43,198 nucleotides of DNA from Planctomycetota bacterium (GCA_028278425.1 JANQEJ010000168.1:1-43198); one strand, 5' to 3'. Positions 1 through 11,233 are shown, numbered from the stretch's first letter. Numbers and translations are program-made. Notes: generated by a model from the sequence alone, not told the origin.

Positions 1-295
1 CGCGGAGGCGAGCGCGCACCTCGTCGGGCGGTCGCTCCAGGCGCAGCGTCTTCCGGCGCGCGGAGTGTCCCCGAACCAGCTCCACTTCGGAAGGGGCGAG
101 GCCGAAGAGTTCCGCGGCGAGCTTCACGATCTCCCTGTTGGCCCGCCCGCCCTCGGGCGGCGCGGTGACCGCGAGCTTGAGCTGGCCGTTCCAGGCGCCC
201 GCGGCGCCGCGCCGCCTGGCGCCCGGTTGCGCGCGCACGTCGAGCAGGCTCGCGCGTCCGTCCTCCGCCGGACGGACGGGGACCGGCTCAGTCAC
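1..295 (-). CDS. YggU/DUF167 family protein (partial, runs off the left edge)
   Basis: This is a small protein of the DUF167 (YggU) family, whose biochemical role is not established. The 98 visible codons include the family hallmark around residues 45-60, a PPEGGRAN stretch followed by a basic helix (REIVKLAAELFG), then VELVRGHSARRKTL. Family members are usually about 95-100 residues, so only the last few residues are likely to be missing. The start is a GTG inside the last codons of the kinase gene (GGTGACTGA), an 8-bp overlap that implies translational coupling as the last gene of the tilS-yggS-kinase run. YggS and YggU genes are often close neighbours in bacteria, which supports the call. 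The start is chosen from the overlap; no separate ribosome-binding site is visible. Confidence 0.85.
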   Translation of the reverse strand, partial: MTEPVPVRPAEDGRASLLDVRAQPGARRRGAAGAWNGQLKLAVTAPPEGGRANREIVKLAAELFGLAPSEVELVRGHSARRKTLRLERPPDEVRARLR

Positions 296-3206
296 CTTGG
301 TCGGCCACCGGCTCCTCGCGCCAGTCCGAGCCGTCCGACAGGAGCCCGACGACGAGCGTGTCGCGGAACTCGGCGAGCAGGCGCTCCATCGCGGCGGCGC
401 TGGCCGACCAGACGCCCGCTTCGAGGTCGAGCAGCGCGCGCGCGAGGATCGCGCTCGCCTCGCGGTCGCGCTCGAGGCGCGCGTCGTCGCCGTCCGACCA
501 CTGGGCGACGACCGCGAAGGCCGCGCCCATGGCGTCGGCCTCGGCGTCGGAGAAGCGCGCCGTCGACGACGGTGCGATCTTCTGAGCCGCGAGCTCGACC
601 GCCTCGAGCACGGCGGAAAGCCGCAGGAGCGCGCGCACGCTGTCGCGTTCCGCGCCGGTGTACTCCCGCTTCAAGCGGTTCTCGAAGAGCTCGTGCAGGA
701 GCTTGGTCTCGCCGGCGAACAGCGACCACGGCACGAGCTCGCGTGCGCCGCGGTTGTCCAGGGTGATCCCGGACGCGTCGATCGCGACCGCGTCGCGCGA
801 CTTGGCGCTCTGGCTGCGCGGGTCGCTGACCGCCTGGCGCCTCCAGCCGCCGTTGAACTCCGCGATCAGAACGTCGATCGCCGCGCGCGCGCCGCGCACG
901 TCCTCGAGCAGCCCGTCGACGAGCGACCGCGCCTCGTCGGTTCCGACGGCGGCGCGCAGGGCGGTCAGGCGCGTCTCCGCCGCGGAGAGATCCAGCATGC
1001 GCAGCGCGCCCTCGACGCCGCCGCCGCCGGGCAGCCCGGCGGACAGCGCCTCGCGGTCGCTGCGCGCGAGGTGCTCGGCCCACGCGACCGCTTCCGAGTC
1101 CAGCCGCTCGAGCCGGCCGCGCACGCGGTCGCCGAGGAGCCTGAGCTCGGCGAAGCCCGCCGGCTCCGTGCCCGCCTCGTATTCCGGGAGGTCGAAGCGC
1201 GGCAGCAGTCCCTCGAGGATCGGGCGGATCTCGGCGAAGCGCCCCTCGGCGGCGAGGGCCGCCACGCGCGCGAGCTCGCCGGCGAAGGCCTCCGAGGCCG
1301 CGGCAACGACCTCGTTCGAGACGCGGTTGCGCATGTCCTCGAACTCCGGCGCCTCGGCGAGCTCCGGCGCCGGCGCGAAGGCGAGGATCTGCCGGAGCTG
1401 GTCGCCGGGGTGGGGGATCTCGCCTTCGGGAAGCGGGAGCCGCGCGAGGTTGCGCAGCGCCTTCTCGGCGGTGACGAGGAGGTTTCCGATGCGCGTGGCG
1501 GTCTCGCGCTCCGCGGCGAGCTCGCCGCGGAGCCGCTCGACGTCGTCGGCGGCCATCCCGGCCGTGTCGGTGCCGGGGAAGCGCGCGATCAGGTCCTCCA
1601 GCTTGAAGATGCGGTCGGCCTTGGTGAGCGCGTCGTCCTGCTCGAGCTCGAGGTACTCGATCTTCGCGAGGAGGTTCTGTTGCTCGAGGTCCGCCTCGAC
1701 CGCTTCGCCGGCGCCGTCGTTCTCCTCGACCTCCGGGGGTGCGAAGAGGCTCGCGTCGTCCACGTCGCTGAGCTCGCCCGGGCCGCCCGGGTCGCCCGAG
1801 TCGAACGGGCCGGCAGCGAGGGCGTCCCCGCCCGCGTCCTCCTCGTCGTCCCCGCCGCCGAGCGCTCCGGAGAGGAAGAGCCCGGCGCCGCCGAGCACGA
1901 TCACCGCCGCGGCGATGCCGATCAAAAGGCCCGCGCGCGACTTCGGCTGGACCGCGAGCGCCGGTCCGCCGACGCCGTGGTCGGCCTCGAGCCGGAGGCG
2001 GTCCACCTCGCCGAGCAGGAACTGCGCCGACGCCGGGCGGCTCTCGGGCTCCTTCGCGAGCAGCCGCGCGATCAGGCTCTCCAGGCCCTGCGGGACCTCC
2101 GGCACGTAGTCGTGCAGCGGCTGCGGCTCCTCGGTGAAGTGGCCGCGCAGGATGTCGCGCGTCGTCTCGCCCTCGAACGGGGTGTGGCCGGTGAGGAGCC
2201 GGTACGCCGTCGCGCCGAGCGAGTAGAGATCGGAGCGGTTGTCCACCGCCTCGCCGCGCGCCTGCTCGGGCGAGATGAAGTGCGGCGTCCCGAAGATCTT
2301 CTTCCCCTCGGACTCGGTCGCGTCCGCCTCGACGTGGGTCGCGAGCCCGAGGTCGGCGATCTTGATCGTGCCGGCCGCGTTCTGCATCAGGTTGGCCGGC
2401 TTGATGTCGCGGTGCACGATGCCGCGCTCCTCGGCGAACATCAGGCCGCCGGCGGCGTCGTGCAGGACGTCGAGCACCTCGCGCCAGGGGAGCTTGCCGT
2501 CCTTGGCCAGGCGGTCCTCGAGGCTCCCCTTCTCCATGTACTCCATGGCGAGGTAGTGGTAGCCGCCCGCCTCGCCGACGTCGTGGACCACGGTGACGTT
2601 CGGGTGGCTGAGCGCCGCCGCGGCGCGCGCCTCCGTCTGGAACTTGCGCACGAAGTCCGTGTCGGCGGCGAGGCGCGGCGAAAGCACCTTCAGCGCCACC
2701 GGGCGGTGCAGGCTCTCCTGCTCGGCGAGAAAGACCGTGCCCATGCCGCCGCGGCCCAAGAGCTTGTCGACGCGGAAGCCGCCGATCCGCTCCGGCCGCT
2801 TGGCTCCGGCGCCGTTCGTCGCGGGCTCGGGCTTCGTCGCGGGTTTGGGCTCGGGCGGCGGCGCCTCGGCGGCCGGCGGCGCCTTCTCGGGCGCGGCGGC
2901 CGGCGCGGGCGCGTCGGGGTCGACGACCTGCAGGCGGCGCGAGCCGAGCAGGATCGTGTCGCCGGCGCTCAGCCGCGCCGACTGGACCTTCTTGCCGTTG
3001 ACCATCGTCCCGTAGCGCGAGCCGAGGTCCTTGATCGCCCAGCCGCCGCCCTTCAGGACGCCGATCGCGCAGTGCGCGTCCTCGACGCCTTGCCCGTCGA
3101 CGACGAGCCCAGCGCGCTCCGCGGAGCTTCCGATGACGAGCATGCCGGCCTTCGGCAGGTTCGCCGGCGGCGCGTCGGAGCCGAGCTGTTGGAGCTGGAG
3201 CGTCAC
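288..3206 (-). CDS. Membrane-anchored FHA-domain serine/threonine protein kinase
   Basis: This 972-residue kinase has an unusual N-terminal phosphopeptide-binding domain. Residues 1-95 form an FHA domain with the signature GSRYGTMVNGKKV near 62-74. A Pro/Ala linker (about 98-138) leads to a Hanks-type kinase domain (144-405) with a P-loop GRGGMGTVF (151-159), Lys173 in VALKVL, HRDIKPANL (catalytic Asp267), DLG in place of DFG (metal-binding Asp285 kept) and GTPHFISPEQ. One transmembrane helix (about 426-448) is followed by some 520 acidic, largely helical residues predicted to lie outside the cytoplasm and not matched to any family I know. The start GTG overlaps the yggS stop by 4 bp (GTGA), so the two are translationally coupled. 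The larger frame running upstream to 3872 is antisense-like noise, because the FHA domain begins just after this GTG. It is probably a sensor kinase, but ligand and substrates are unknown. Confidence 0.93.
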   Translation of the reverse strand: MTLQLQQLGSDAPPANLPKAGMLVIGSSAERAGLVVDGQGVEDAHCAIGVLKGGGWAIKDLGSRYGTMVNGKKVQSARLSAGDTILLGSRRLQVVDPDAPAPAAAPEKAPPAAEAPPPEPKPATKPEPATNGAGAKRPERIGGFRVDKLLGRGGMGTVFLAEQESLHRPVALKVLSPRLAADTDFVRKFQTEARAAAALSHPNVTVVHDVGEAGGYHYLAMEYMEKGSLEDRLAKDGKLPWREVLDVLHDAAGGLMFAEERGIVHRDIKPANLMQNAAGTIKIADLGLATHVEADATESEGKKIFGTPHFISPEQARGEAVDNRSDLYSLGATAYRLLTGHTPFEGETTRDILRGHFTEEPQPLHDYVPEVPQGLESLIARLLAKEPESRPASAQFLLGEVDRLRLEADHGVGGPALAVQPKSRAGLLIGIAAAVIVLGGAGLFLSGALGGGDDEEDAGGDALAAGPFDSGDPGGPGELSDVDDASLFAPPEVEENDGAGEAVEADLEQQNLLAKIEYLELEQDDALTKADRIFKLEDLIARFPGTDTAGMAADDVERLRGELAAERETATRIGNLLVTAEKALRNLARLPLPEGEIPHPGDQLRQILAFAPAPELAEAPEFEDMRNRVSNEVVAAASEAFAGELARVAALAAEGRFAEIRPILEGLLPRFDLPEYEAGTEPAGFAELRLLGDRVRGRLERLDSEAVAWAEHLARSDREALSAGLPGGGGVEGALRMLDLSAAETRLTALRAAVGTDEARSLVDGLLEDVRGARAAIDVLIAEFNGGWRRQAVSDPRSQSAKSRDAVAIDASGITLDNRGARELVPWSLFAGETKLLHELFENRLKREYTGAERDSVRALLRLSAVLEAVELAAQKIAPSSTARFSDAEADAMGAAFAVVAQWSDGDDARLERDREASAILARALLDLEAGVWSASAAAMERLLAEFRDTLVVGLLSDGSDWREEPVADQGD

Positions 3207-3928
3207 GCCACCGCACCCTCGACGCCTTGGAAGAGCGCCGTGCCGACGCGGACCAGGTCCGCGCCCTCGGCCACCGCCTCTTCGAGGTCGCCGCTCATGC
3301 CCATCGAAAGGAGCGGCCGGCCGCCTTCGAACGCCTCGGCCGGCAGGGAGTCCGCCAGGAGCCGGAGCTCGCGGAACACCGCGCGCGCGGCTTCGCGCCG
3401 GGCGTCTTCGCTTGCTTCGATGAGGGGGGCCATCGTCATCAAGCCGAGGAGCGGAGGTCCGCCCAGCTCCCGCGCGCGTTGGACGACGCCCGGCACCTCT
3501 TCCTTGGCGAGACCGTGCTTGGATTCCTCCGCCGCCAGCTTGACCTGGAGGTAGAGGCCCGGCCGGACGCCCTCCTCGTCCGAGACGCGCGCCAGCGTCT
3601 CCAGCAGGGCGGGCGAGTCGACGGCGTGGATCTCGTGGGCGAGCTTCGCCACGCGCCGCGCCTTGTTGCGCTGGAGGTGCCCGATGAAGTGCCAGCGGGC
3701 CTCGACGCCGGCCGCCCGGAAGGCCTTGACCTTCTCCTCGAAGCTGGGAAGCCGGTTTTCGCCGAGGTCGAGCTGGCCGGTCTCCGCCAGCGCCAGGGCG
3801 GTCTCCGGGCGGACCGTCTTGGTCACCGCGACGAGGCGCACCTCCCCGGGGGAGCGGCCGGCGGCGGCGCAAGCCCCGGCGAGGCGCTCCAGCACGGCGT
3901 CGCGGTTCTTTTCCAGCAGGGTGAGCAA
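3203..3928 (-). CDS. yggS: PLP homeostasis protein, YggS/PROSC family
   Basis: This is a 241-residue member of the YggS/PLPBP family, single-domain proteins that bind pyridoxal 5'-phosphate and buffer its level but have no known catalysis. The family pattern is clear: VRLVAVTKTV with the PLP lysine near residue 36, LGENR, WHFIGHLQRNKA near 78, VDS, QVK and a closing phosphate-binding section SMGMSGDLEEAV with VRVGTALF. The length fits the usual 220-240 residues. It starts 37 bp after the tilS stop on the same strand and its stop codon overlaps the kinase start, so it lies inside the tilS-yggS-kinase-yggU run. Confidence 0.95.
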   Translation of the reverse strand: MLTLLEKNRDAVLERLAGACAAAGRSPGEVRLVAVTKTVRPETALALAETGQLDLGENRLPSFEEKVKAFRAAGVEARWHFIGHLQRNKARRVAKLAHEIHAVDSPALLETLARVSDEEGVRPGLYLQVKLAAEESKHGLAKEEVPGVVQRARELGGPPLLGLMTMAPLIEASEDARREAARAVFRELRLLADSLPAEAFEGGRPLLSMGMSGDLEEAVAEGADLVRVGTALFQGVEGAVA

Positions 3929-3965
3929 GACGGACCGCCCAGCGTACCCCGTCGGCGGCGTGAAG

Positions 3966-5633
3966 TCACCGGCTCGGGGGGCCGCCGGCGGCGCTCCGGA
4001 AGGCGGCGCGGCGGGGTCCGGCCGTGGGCGCGTGGGCGGGGTGGTGGAGCGAGAGCAAGAGGCGCGTCGACGTCGTGGAGCGCACGCGGCAGAGGTCGCT
4101 CGGGCGCACGCCGGCGACCCAGACGATCTCGCCGCCGGCCTCGACCAGGACGATCCGGTCGCGCTCCTCGCGCGGGATGCCGGCGTCGGCCAGGAAGCGC
4201 TTGAGGCTCTTCGAGCCCGGCGCGCCCAGGGGCCGGAAGCGGTCGCCCGGACGCGGTCCGCGGATGACGAGGAGGCTCGGCAGGTGGTGGGCGTCGAGCT
4301 CGACCTCCAGGTCGGACTCGAGCACGGGCGTTCCGGCGGCGACCTCGACGCGCTCGGCGGAGATGCGCCGGCCGTCGGGCAGCGTCGTGATCCCGGGCAC
4401 CGGGAGCGTGAGCGCCGGCGCTTCCTCGGGCCTGGAGTCCGCGTCGGGGAAGGGCAGCTCGCCCTGGGCCGGCGGCGCGGGTTGCAGCACGGCCGGCCGC
4501 GGCGGCGGCACGAGCGACAGCTCGCGCGAGCGCAGGATGAGCGTCCAGCCGTTGCCGAGCGTGTGCCGCGTGCAGCGCGCGGCGCCCAGGTCGTCGAGGA
4601 TCGCGCCGAGCAGCGCGCGCGACGGCGCGCGTCCGGTGCCCTCGACGATGAGCCGCCAGAGGACCCGGCGGCGGAGGGTGGGGGCGAGGCGCATGAGCGC
4701 GGGCCGGTCGACCACGCCGCCGAGGCCGGTCTCGTCCGGCGCGCGGCTGGCGGCCGCCCAGGGCGCCGGCGACCAGGCGAGGTGCGCGGTCGCGCCGGCG
4801 AGCTGCTCCTCGAGGTCCTCGACCGCGCGGCCGAAGGCGCGCAGGTTGTCGATCGCGTCGTCGCCGGCGATGCGGCGCAGCGTCGGGACGAGCCCGTGGC
4901 GCACGCGCGTCCGGGTGAAGCGCGGGTCGAGGTTGGACGCGTCCTCGCGCCAGACCAGGCCGCGGTCGGAGAGGAGGCGGCGCACCTCGGCGCGCCGCAT
5001 GCTGATCAGCGGCCGCGCGACGATCACCTTCTCGGTGGGGTCGCCGGAGGCGTACTCGCTCCCGCCGAAGGCCTTGCTCGGGTCCACCTCGACGCGCGCG
5101 CGCAGGCCGGCGAGCCCCGGCAGGTGCGTCCCGCGGATCCAGCGCATGAGCAGCGTCTCGACCTGGTCGTCGGAGTGGTGGCCCGTGACGATCGTCGCGT
5201 GCCCCGTGCGCAGCGCCTCGTCGATGAGGACGCGGTAGCGCGCCTCGCGCGCGCGCGCCTCGAGCGAGCCCGAGCCCGGGTCGAGCTCGACCGCGACGGT
5301 GGTGAACGGCACGCCGAGGGCGCGGCAGAGGTTCGCGCAGAAGCGCGCGTCGCCGCGGCTCTCCTCGCCGCGCAGGTTGTGGTCGACGTGGACCGCGCGG
5401 AAGTCGGGTCGCGGCAAGGCCGCGGAAAGAAGGTGTAGGAGCAACACGCTGTCCGCGCCGCCGGAGAGCGCGAGCAGGGCCGGCGCGTCGGTCTCGAGCC
5501 CCGCGCTGCGGGCGAGCTGCGCCCAACGCCAGCGCCATTCGGGGACGGGGGTCGGGTTGCGGCGGGTCGGGTTCAAGTTGGGATCGGGAGGGCGGGGGCG
5601 GACCGGCGGGCCGCACAGCTTAACCGAGCGCAT
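3966..5633 (-). CDS. tilS: tRNA(Ile)-lysidine synthase
   Basis: TilS attaches lysine to C34 of the minor tRNA(Ile) (CAU) in an ATP-dependent reaction, changing its decoding from AUG to AUA. The N-type PP-loop SGGADS is at residues 57-62, followed by VHVDHNLRGEE (about 81-91) and GHHSDDQVETLL, all typical of TilS. The C-terminal part carries the substrate-binding region, with RPGDRFRPLGAPGSKSLKRFL and EIVWVAGVRPSDL. The protein is 555 residues, longer than many TilS (about 430-460), with a Pro/Arg-rich N-terminal 30 residues and a Pro/Ala-rich linker. The ATG at 5633 is preceded by GAAGG five bases upstream; an in-frame ATG at 5777 would add an implausible low-complexity leader. It is divergent from gap and the first gene of its run. 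Confidence 0.93.
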   Translation of the reverse strand: MRSVKLCGPPVRPRPPDPNLNPTRRNPTPVPEWRWRWAQLARSAGLETDAPALLALSGGADSVLLLHLLSAALPRPDFRAVHVDHNLRGEESRGDARFCANLCRALGVPFTTVAVELDPGSGSLEARAREARYRVLIDEALRTGHATIVTGHHSDDQVETLLMRWIRGTHLPGLAGLRARVEVDPSKAFGGSEYASGDPTEKVIVARPLISMRRAEVRRLLSDRGLVWREDASNLDPRFTRTRVRHGLVPTLRRIAGDDAIDNLRAFGRAVEDLEEQLAGATAHLAWSPAPWAAASRAPDETGLGGVVDRPALMRLAPTLRRRVLWRLIVEGTGRAPSRALLGAILDDLGAARCTRHTLGNGWTLILRSRELSLVPPPRPAVLQPAPPAQGELPFPDADSRPEEAPALTLPVPGITTLPDGRRISAERVEVAAGTPVLESDLEVELDAHHLPSLLVIRGPRPGDRFRPLGAPGSKSLKRFLADAGIPREERDRIVLVEAGGEIVWVAGVRPSDLCRVRSTTSTRLLLSLHHPAHAPTAGPRRAAFRSAAGGPPSR

Positions 5634-8073
<2,440 letters not shown>

Positions 8074-8076
<3 letters not shown>

Positions 8077-8303
8077 AAGTGGCTTCGCAAGCCTGCGTCA
8101 CGCCGATCGCCCCTCAGTCGCCCCCTGGGCGGCGTTGCGGGGTCCCCTTCGAAACGGTCCACAGGACCGTTTGCGATTCCGCCTGCGCGGAACCGGGGCT
8201 TACCCCTCGGCGTATCGCCTTTGGATACGCGGTCGTCGGCGCGCCTTGCCAGGAGCCGCCTGAGTGACCATCTGCGCAACGCAGACTTGCGAAACCACTT
8301 CTA
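8074..8303. repeat. Structured intergenic repeat E1 (pgk-rpe gap)
   Basis: Two 30-nt arms, 8074-8103 and 8274-8303, are reverse complements at 26 of 30 positions, and pairing continues imperfectly inward. Between them are four small hairpins: 8152-8160/8164-8172 (perfect 9 bp, loop ACA), 8177-8182/8187-8192 (loop CTGC), 8195-8198/8203-8206 and 8210-8216/8224-8230 (GCGTATC with GATACGC). The segment 8203-8248, containing the last hairpin and a GCGGTCGTCGGCGC tail, recurs in the repeats at 14747 and 14925. The left arm starts on the pgk stop codon. It could be a non-autonomous mobile element, a processed RNA structure or a terminator-like unit; no protein is encoded. Confidence 0.8.
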
Positions 8304-8343
8304 GTACCATCGCCCCCACATGGGCGCGATCCAGGAGACCCTC

Positions 8344-9015
8344 GTGCACCCGATCACCATCGCCCCGTCGCTGCTCTCCTGCGACTTCGCGAACATCGCC
8401 GCCGAGCTGGAGCGCGTCGAGGCCTGCGGCGGTGACTGGCACCACGTGGACGTGATGGACGGCCACTTCGTGCCGAACATCACGATCGGCCCGCCGGTCG
8501 TGGAAAAGATCCACGCGGCGGCGACCGCGCCGCTCGACGTGCACCTGATGATCACCGACCCGCGGAAGTACGCGAAGCCCTTCGCGGAAGCGGGCGCGCA
8601 CGTCCTCACGTTCCATCTCGAGGTCGCGCCGACGCGGCAGGAGGTGCTCGACACCGTGGACGCCTTCCGCGACGCCGGCGTCGCGAAGGTCGGCATCGCG
8701 CTGAACCCGGACACGCCGGTGGAGCGCGTCGGCGAGCACCTCGGCGACGTGGACCTCGTCCTCGTGATGAGCGTCGATCCCGGCTTCGGCGGACAGCCCT
8801 TCCTCGCGGACACCTTGACCAAGACCGCCTGGCTGCGCGAGCAGGGCTACGCCGGGCACGTCGAGATGGACGGCGGGCTGAACGCCGAGACCCTGCCGCG
8901 CTGCGCCGAGGCCGGTGCGGACGTCCTGGTCGCCGGCTCGGCGATCTTCGGGGCCGACGACATGGCGGGGACGATCGCCGCCTTCCGCCGCGCGGCCGAC
9001 GAGGCGCGCCGCTAG
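8344..9015 (+). CDS. rpe: Ribulose-phosphate 3-epimerase
   Basis: This TIM-barrel metalloenzyme interconverts ribulose 5-phosphate and xylulose 5-phosphate in the pentose-phosphate or Calvin pathway. The 223-residue protein shows IAPSLLSCDFA at the N-terminus, HVDVMDGHFVPN (metal-binding His and Asp), DVHLMI, VMSVDPGFGGQPF and EMDGGLN near the end. I chose the GTG at 8344 because AGGAG (8333-8337) sits six bases before it and family members normally begin just before the IAPS strand; an in-frame ATG at 8320 would add eight residues with no ribosome-binding site. accD follows after 4 bp. Confidence 0.95.
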   Translation: MHPITIAPSLLSCDFANIAAELERVEACGGDWHHVDVMDGHFVPNITIGPPVVEKIHAAATAPLDVHLMITDPRKYAKPFAEAGAHVLTFHLEVAPTRQEVLDTVDAFRDAGVAKVGIALNPDTPVERVGEHLGDVDLVLVMSVDPGFGGQPFLADTLTKTAWLREQGYAGHVEMDGGLNAETLPRCAEAGADVLVAGSAIFGADDMAGTIAAFRRAADEARR

Positions 9016-9019
9016 GACC

Positions 9020-9967
9020 GTGACGGACGGCGACCACGAGGGAGAAGCCGAGGAAGCTGGGGCACAGGTGGCGGACGAGAAGAAAGAGGAGCCGGCCCAG
9101 GGGAAGGGCAAAGACGAGGAGCGCGAGGAGCCGCCGCGCAAGGAAGGCCGTCTGTCCCGGCTGCGCTTCACCAAGAAGAAGGACATGCCGGGCGGGCTCT
9201 GGCTCAAGTGCGAGAGCTGCGGCGAGGTCATCTACCGGAAGGAGCTCGAGGAGAAGGGACGCCTCTGTCCCGAGTGCGGGTTCCACTTCACGCTTCCCGG
9301 CCGCGACCGGATCGCGATGCTCCTCGACGAGGGCACGTGGGAGGAGCGCTTCGCCGACCTGGAGAGCCTCGACCGCCTCGAGTTCACCGACAACCAGCCC
9401 TACTCCGAGAAGATCGATCGCGCGGTGAAGCGCACCGGCCAGAAGGAGGCGCTGATCTGCGGCACGGGCGACGTGCTCGGGCGCAGGATCGCGCTCGCCG
9501 TGCTCGACTTCGGCTTCATGGGCGGGTCGATGGGCGAGGTGGTGGGGGAGAAGATCGCGCTCGCCGCCGAGCTGGCGGTGAAGGAGGGGATCCCGCTCGT
9601 CATGTTCACGAGCTCCGGCGGCGCGCGCATGCACGAGGGCGTGCTCTCCCTGATGCAGATGGCGAAGACCTGCGCCGCGCTCGCCGACCTGAACGCCGCC
9701 GGCGGCTTTTCGATCTGCGTGATGACGCACCCGACCACCGGCGGCGTCACCGCGTCCTTCGCGTCGGTCACCGACGTCATCCTGGCCGAGCCGGGCGCGC
9801 TGATCGGCTTCGCCGGCCCGCGCGTCATCGCGACGACGATCAAGCAGGAGCTCCCGCCCGGCTTTCAGCGCGCCGAGTTCCTGCTCGAGAAGGGGATGAT
9901 CGACGCGATCGTCCCGCGCACCGAGCTGCGCGAAACGCTGGCCAAGCTGATCGATTACGCGAAGTAG
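9020..9967 (+). CDS. accD: Acetyl-CoA carboxylase carboxyltransferase subunit beta
   Basis: AccD pairs with AccA to move the carboxyl group from biotin to acetyl-CoA, forming malonyl-CoA for fatty-acid synthesis. The 315-residue product has a charged, low-complexity N-terminal extension (about 1-45) and then the zinc ribbon CESC...CPEC (Cys64, 67, 83, 86). The crotonase-fold core has FTSSGGARMHEG, HPTTGGVTASFA and GFAGPRVI. The GTG at 9020 follows TAGGA closely; a second in-frame GTG at 9068 would trim part of the charged extension. It is very probably co-transcribed with rpe. No accA is in the window. Confidence 0.95.
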   Translation: MTDGDHEGEAEEAGAQVADEKKEEPAQGKGKDEEREEPPRKEGRLSRLRFTKKKDMPGGLWLKCESCGEVIYRKELEEKGRLCPECGFHFTLPGRDRIAMLLDEGTWEERFADLESLDRLEFTDNQPYSEKIDRAVKRTGQKEALICGTGDVLGRRIALAVLDFGFMGGSMGEVVGEKIALAAELAVKEGIPLVMFTSSGGARMHEGVLSLMQMAKTCAALADLNAAGGFSICVMTHPTTGGVTASFASVTDVILAEPGALIGFAGPRVIATTIKQELPPGFQRAEFLLEKGMIDAIVPRTELRETLAKLIDYAK

Positions 9968-9970
9968 CTC

Positions 9971-10082
9971 GCGTTTCGTACGGTGCCGTAGCAATTCGTC
10001 TACGTTTCCGCCTCCGACTCCGGCAAACGTGACGGCTCAGGACGGAAACGTAGACGAATTGCTACGGCACCGTACGAAACGC
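9971..10082. repeat. Perfect 40-bp inverted repeat between convergent genes (E4)
   Basis: Positions 9971-10010 and 10043-10082 are exact reverse complements over 40 bp, with a 32-nt loop. The element starts a few bases after the accD stop, and its right arm contains the last codons and stop of the convergent methyltransferase gene. It lacks the core shared by the repeats at 8074, 14747 and 14925. As the two genes converge here it may act as a bidirectional terminator, although it has no T-run; its length and perfection are far beyond ordinary terminators. Confidence 0.85.
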
Positions 10083-11168
10083 CCGCAGCCGCATCACCCA
10101 ACTGTCGAACCAGCTCGCGAGCCCGTCGCCGAAGGCGCGGTCGACCGCGCTCATCGAGCGGTTGAGGAGCAGGAGCGGCGGCGAGAAGATCCCCTTGAGC
10201 CGCGTCTCCGACAGGTGCATCGCCTGCGGCACCGGGCGGGTGAGCTGGTACCCCGCCGTCTCCTCGTGCCGGAAGCCGAGCGCTTCCAGCCGCCCGCGGA
10301 TCTCGCCCGCGGTGTGCGCGTTCAACTCGCGAACCGGCAGGAGCGGCTTCGCGCGCCTCCGCCGCCGCATGCCGCGCGACGCGGGGTTCAGGTCGCCGAC
10401 GACGAGCGTGCCGCCGGCCTTCACCGTGCCCGCGAGGCCCCGGATCCATCCGTCGAGGTCCGGCGAGAACGAGAGAACGCCGGAGCTGATCACCAGGTCG
10501 AACTCCTCTCCCTCGAAGGGCGGCGCCTCGCCGAAGCCGGTGCGCCCCTCCGCCGTCAAGCCCTCGCGGCGCGCGTTCTCCTCGGCGATGCGTACCATCT
10601 CCGGGCTCGGGTCCATGAAGCGGAGACGCGCCTCCGGGATGCTCTTCGCCGCCTCGATGCCGACCCAGCCCGCGCCGCAGCCGAAGTCGAGCACGCGCGC
10701 GCCGCGCGGCGCCGGGCCCGCGAACCGCGCGACGTAGCGGCGCATCCAGCGGAAGTGCGCGTAGCCGGGCGTCCCCGGCAGGCCGTTCCAGCCGGCGGCG
10801 TTCGCGTCGAACTTCTCCGTGGTCGTCTCCGGCGAGAGCACGAACGCGCGCGTGCGCGCGACGACGACGGCGCCGTAGCGCTCGAGCCTGCCGGGCACGG
10901 GCGCGCGCTCCTCCAGCGTCTCGCGCACGAGCCCGTCGCCGCGCGCGCGATAGAGGCCGACGGCGTGGCACGCCGGCCAGAGCGCGTCGCGCAACCGCGC
11001 GAGGTCGGCGTCGTCCGGCGTGCCCGGCACGGCGACCACGAGCCGCTCGTCGTCGCGGAGCGCGCGCGCCCGCTCGACCGCGTCGCCGGGCGTGGCGAGC
11101 ACGCCCCCGCCGAGGTCGTCGAGGACCGCGCGCAGGGCTTCGGGGTCGACCGCGTCGGATGCCTTCAA
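10062..11168 (-). CDS. Class I SAM-dependent methyltransferase, substrate unknown
   Basis: The 368-residue protein has a distinct N-terminal region (1-110) I cannot assign and a Rossmann-fold methyltransferase domain. Motif I is VLDFGCGAGWVG at 159-170, an acidic residue follows in RFMDPSPEM, motif post-I/II is EEFDLVISSGVLSF, and motif III is AGGTLVVGDLNP. The C-terminal 100 residues include a very basic stretch (RRRRRAK). The last codons (F-R-T-V-P-stop) lie in an arm of the 40-bp inverted repeat, so the C-terminus may have been altered by that element. It is divergent from panB. It could act on a small molecule or a lipid; neighbours give no clear hint. Confidence 0.85.
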   Translation of the reverse strand: MKASDAVDPEALRAVLDDLGGGVLATPGDAVERARALRDDERLVVAVPGTPDDADLARLRDALWPACHAVGLYRARGDGLVRETLEERAPVPGRLERYGAVVVARTRAFVLSPETTTEKFDANAAGWNGLPGTPGYAHFRWMRRYVARFAGPAPRGARVLDFGCGAGWVGIEAAKSIPEARLRFMDPSPEMVRIAEENARREGLTAEGRTGFGEAPPFEGEEFDLVISSGVLSFSPDLDGWIRGLAGTVKAGGTLVVGDLNPASRGMRRRRRAKPLLPVRELNAHTAGEIRGRLEALGFRHEETAGYQLTRPVPQAMHLSETRLKGIFSPPLLLLNRSMSAVDRAFGDGLASWFDSWVMRLRAFRTVP

Positions 11169-11219
11169 GCCGCAGATGCTACCGCCGCGGCCCTTGAATG
11201 GCAGAGGGGCGCCTTCGGG

Positions 11220-11225
11220 TAGAAT
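11220..11225 (+). promoter_or_regulatory. Possible -10 box (TAGAAT) of panB
   Basis: TAGAAT ends eight bases before the panB ATG, so transcription would begin at or next to the start codon and give a leaderless or near-leaderless mRNA. A TTGAAT is at 11194-11199 but its spacing of 20 bp is long for a -35 element. The same box and spacing precede the sulfatase ATG at 22143. Confidence 0.35.
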
Positions 11226-11233
11226 CCGCGGCC

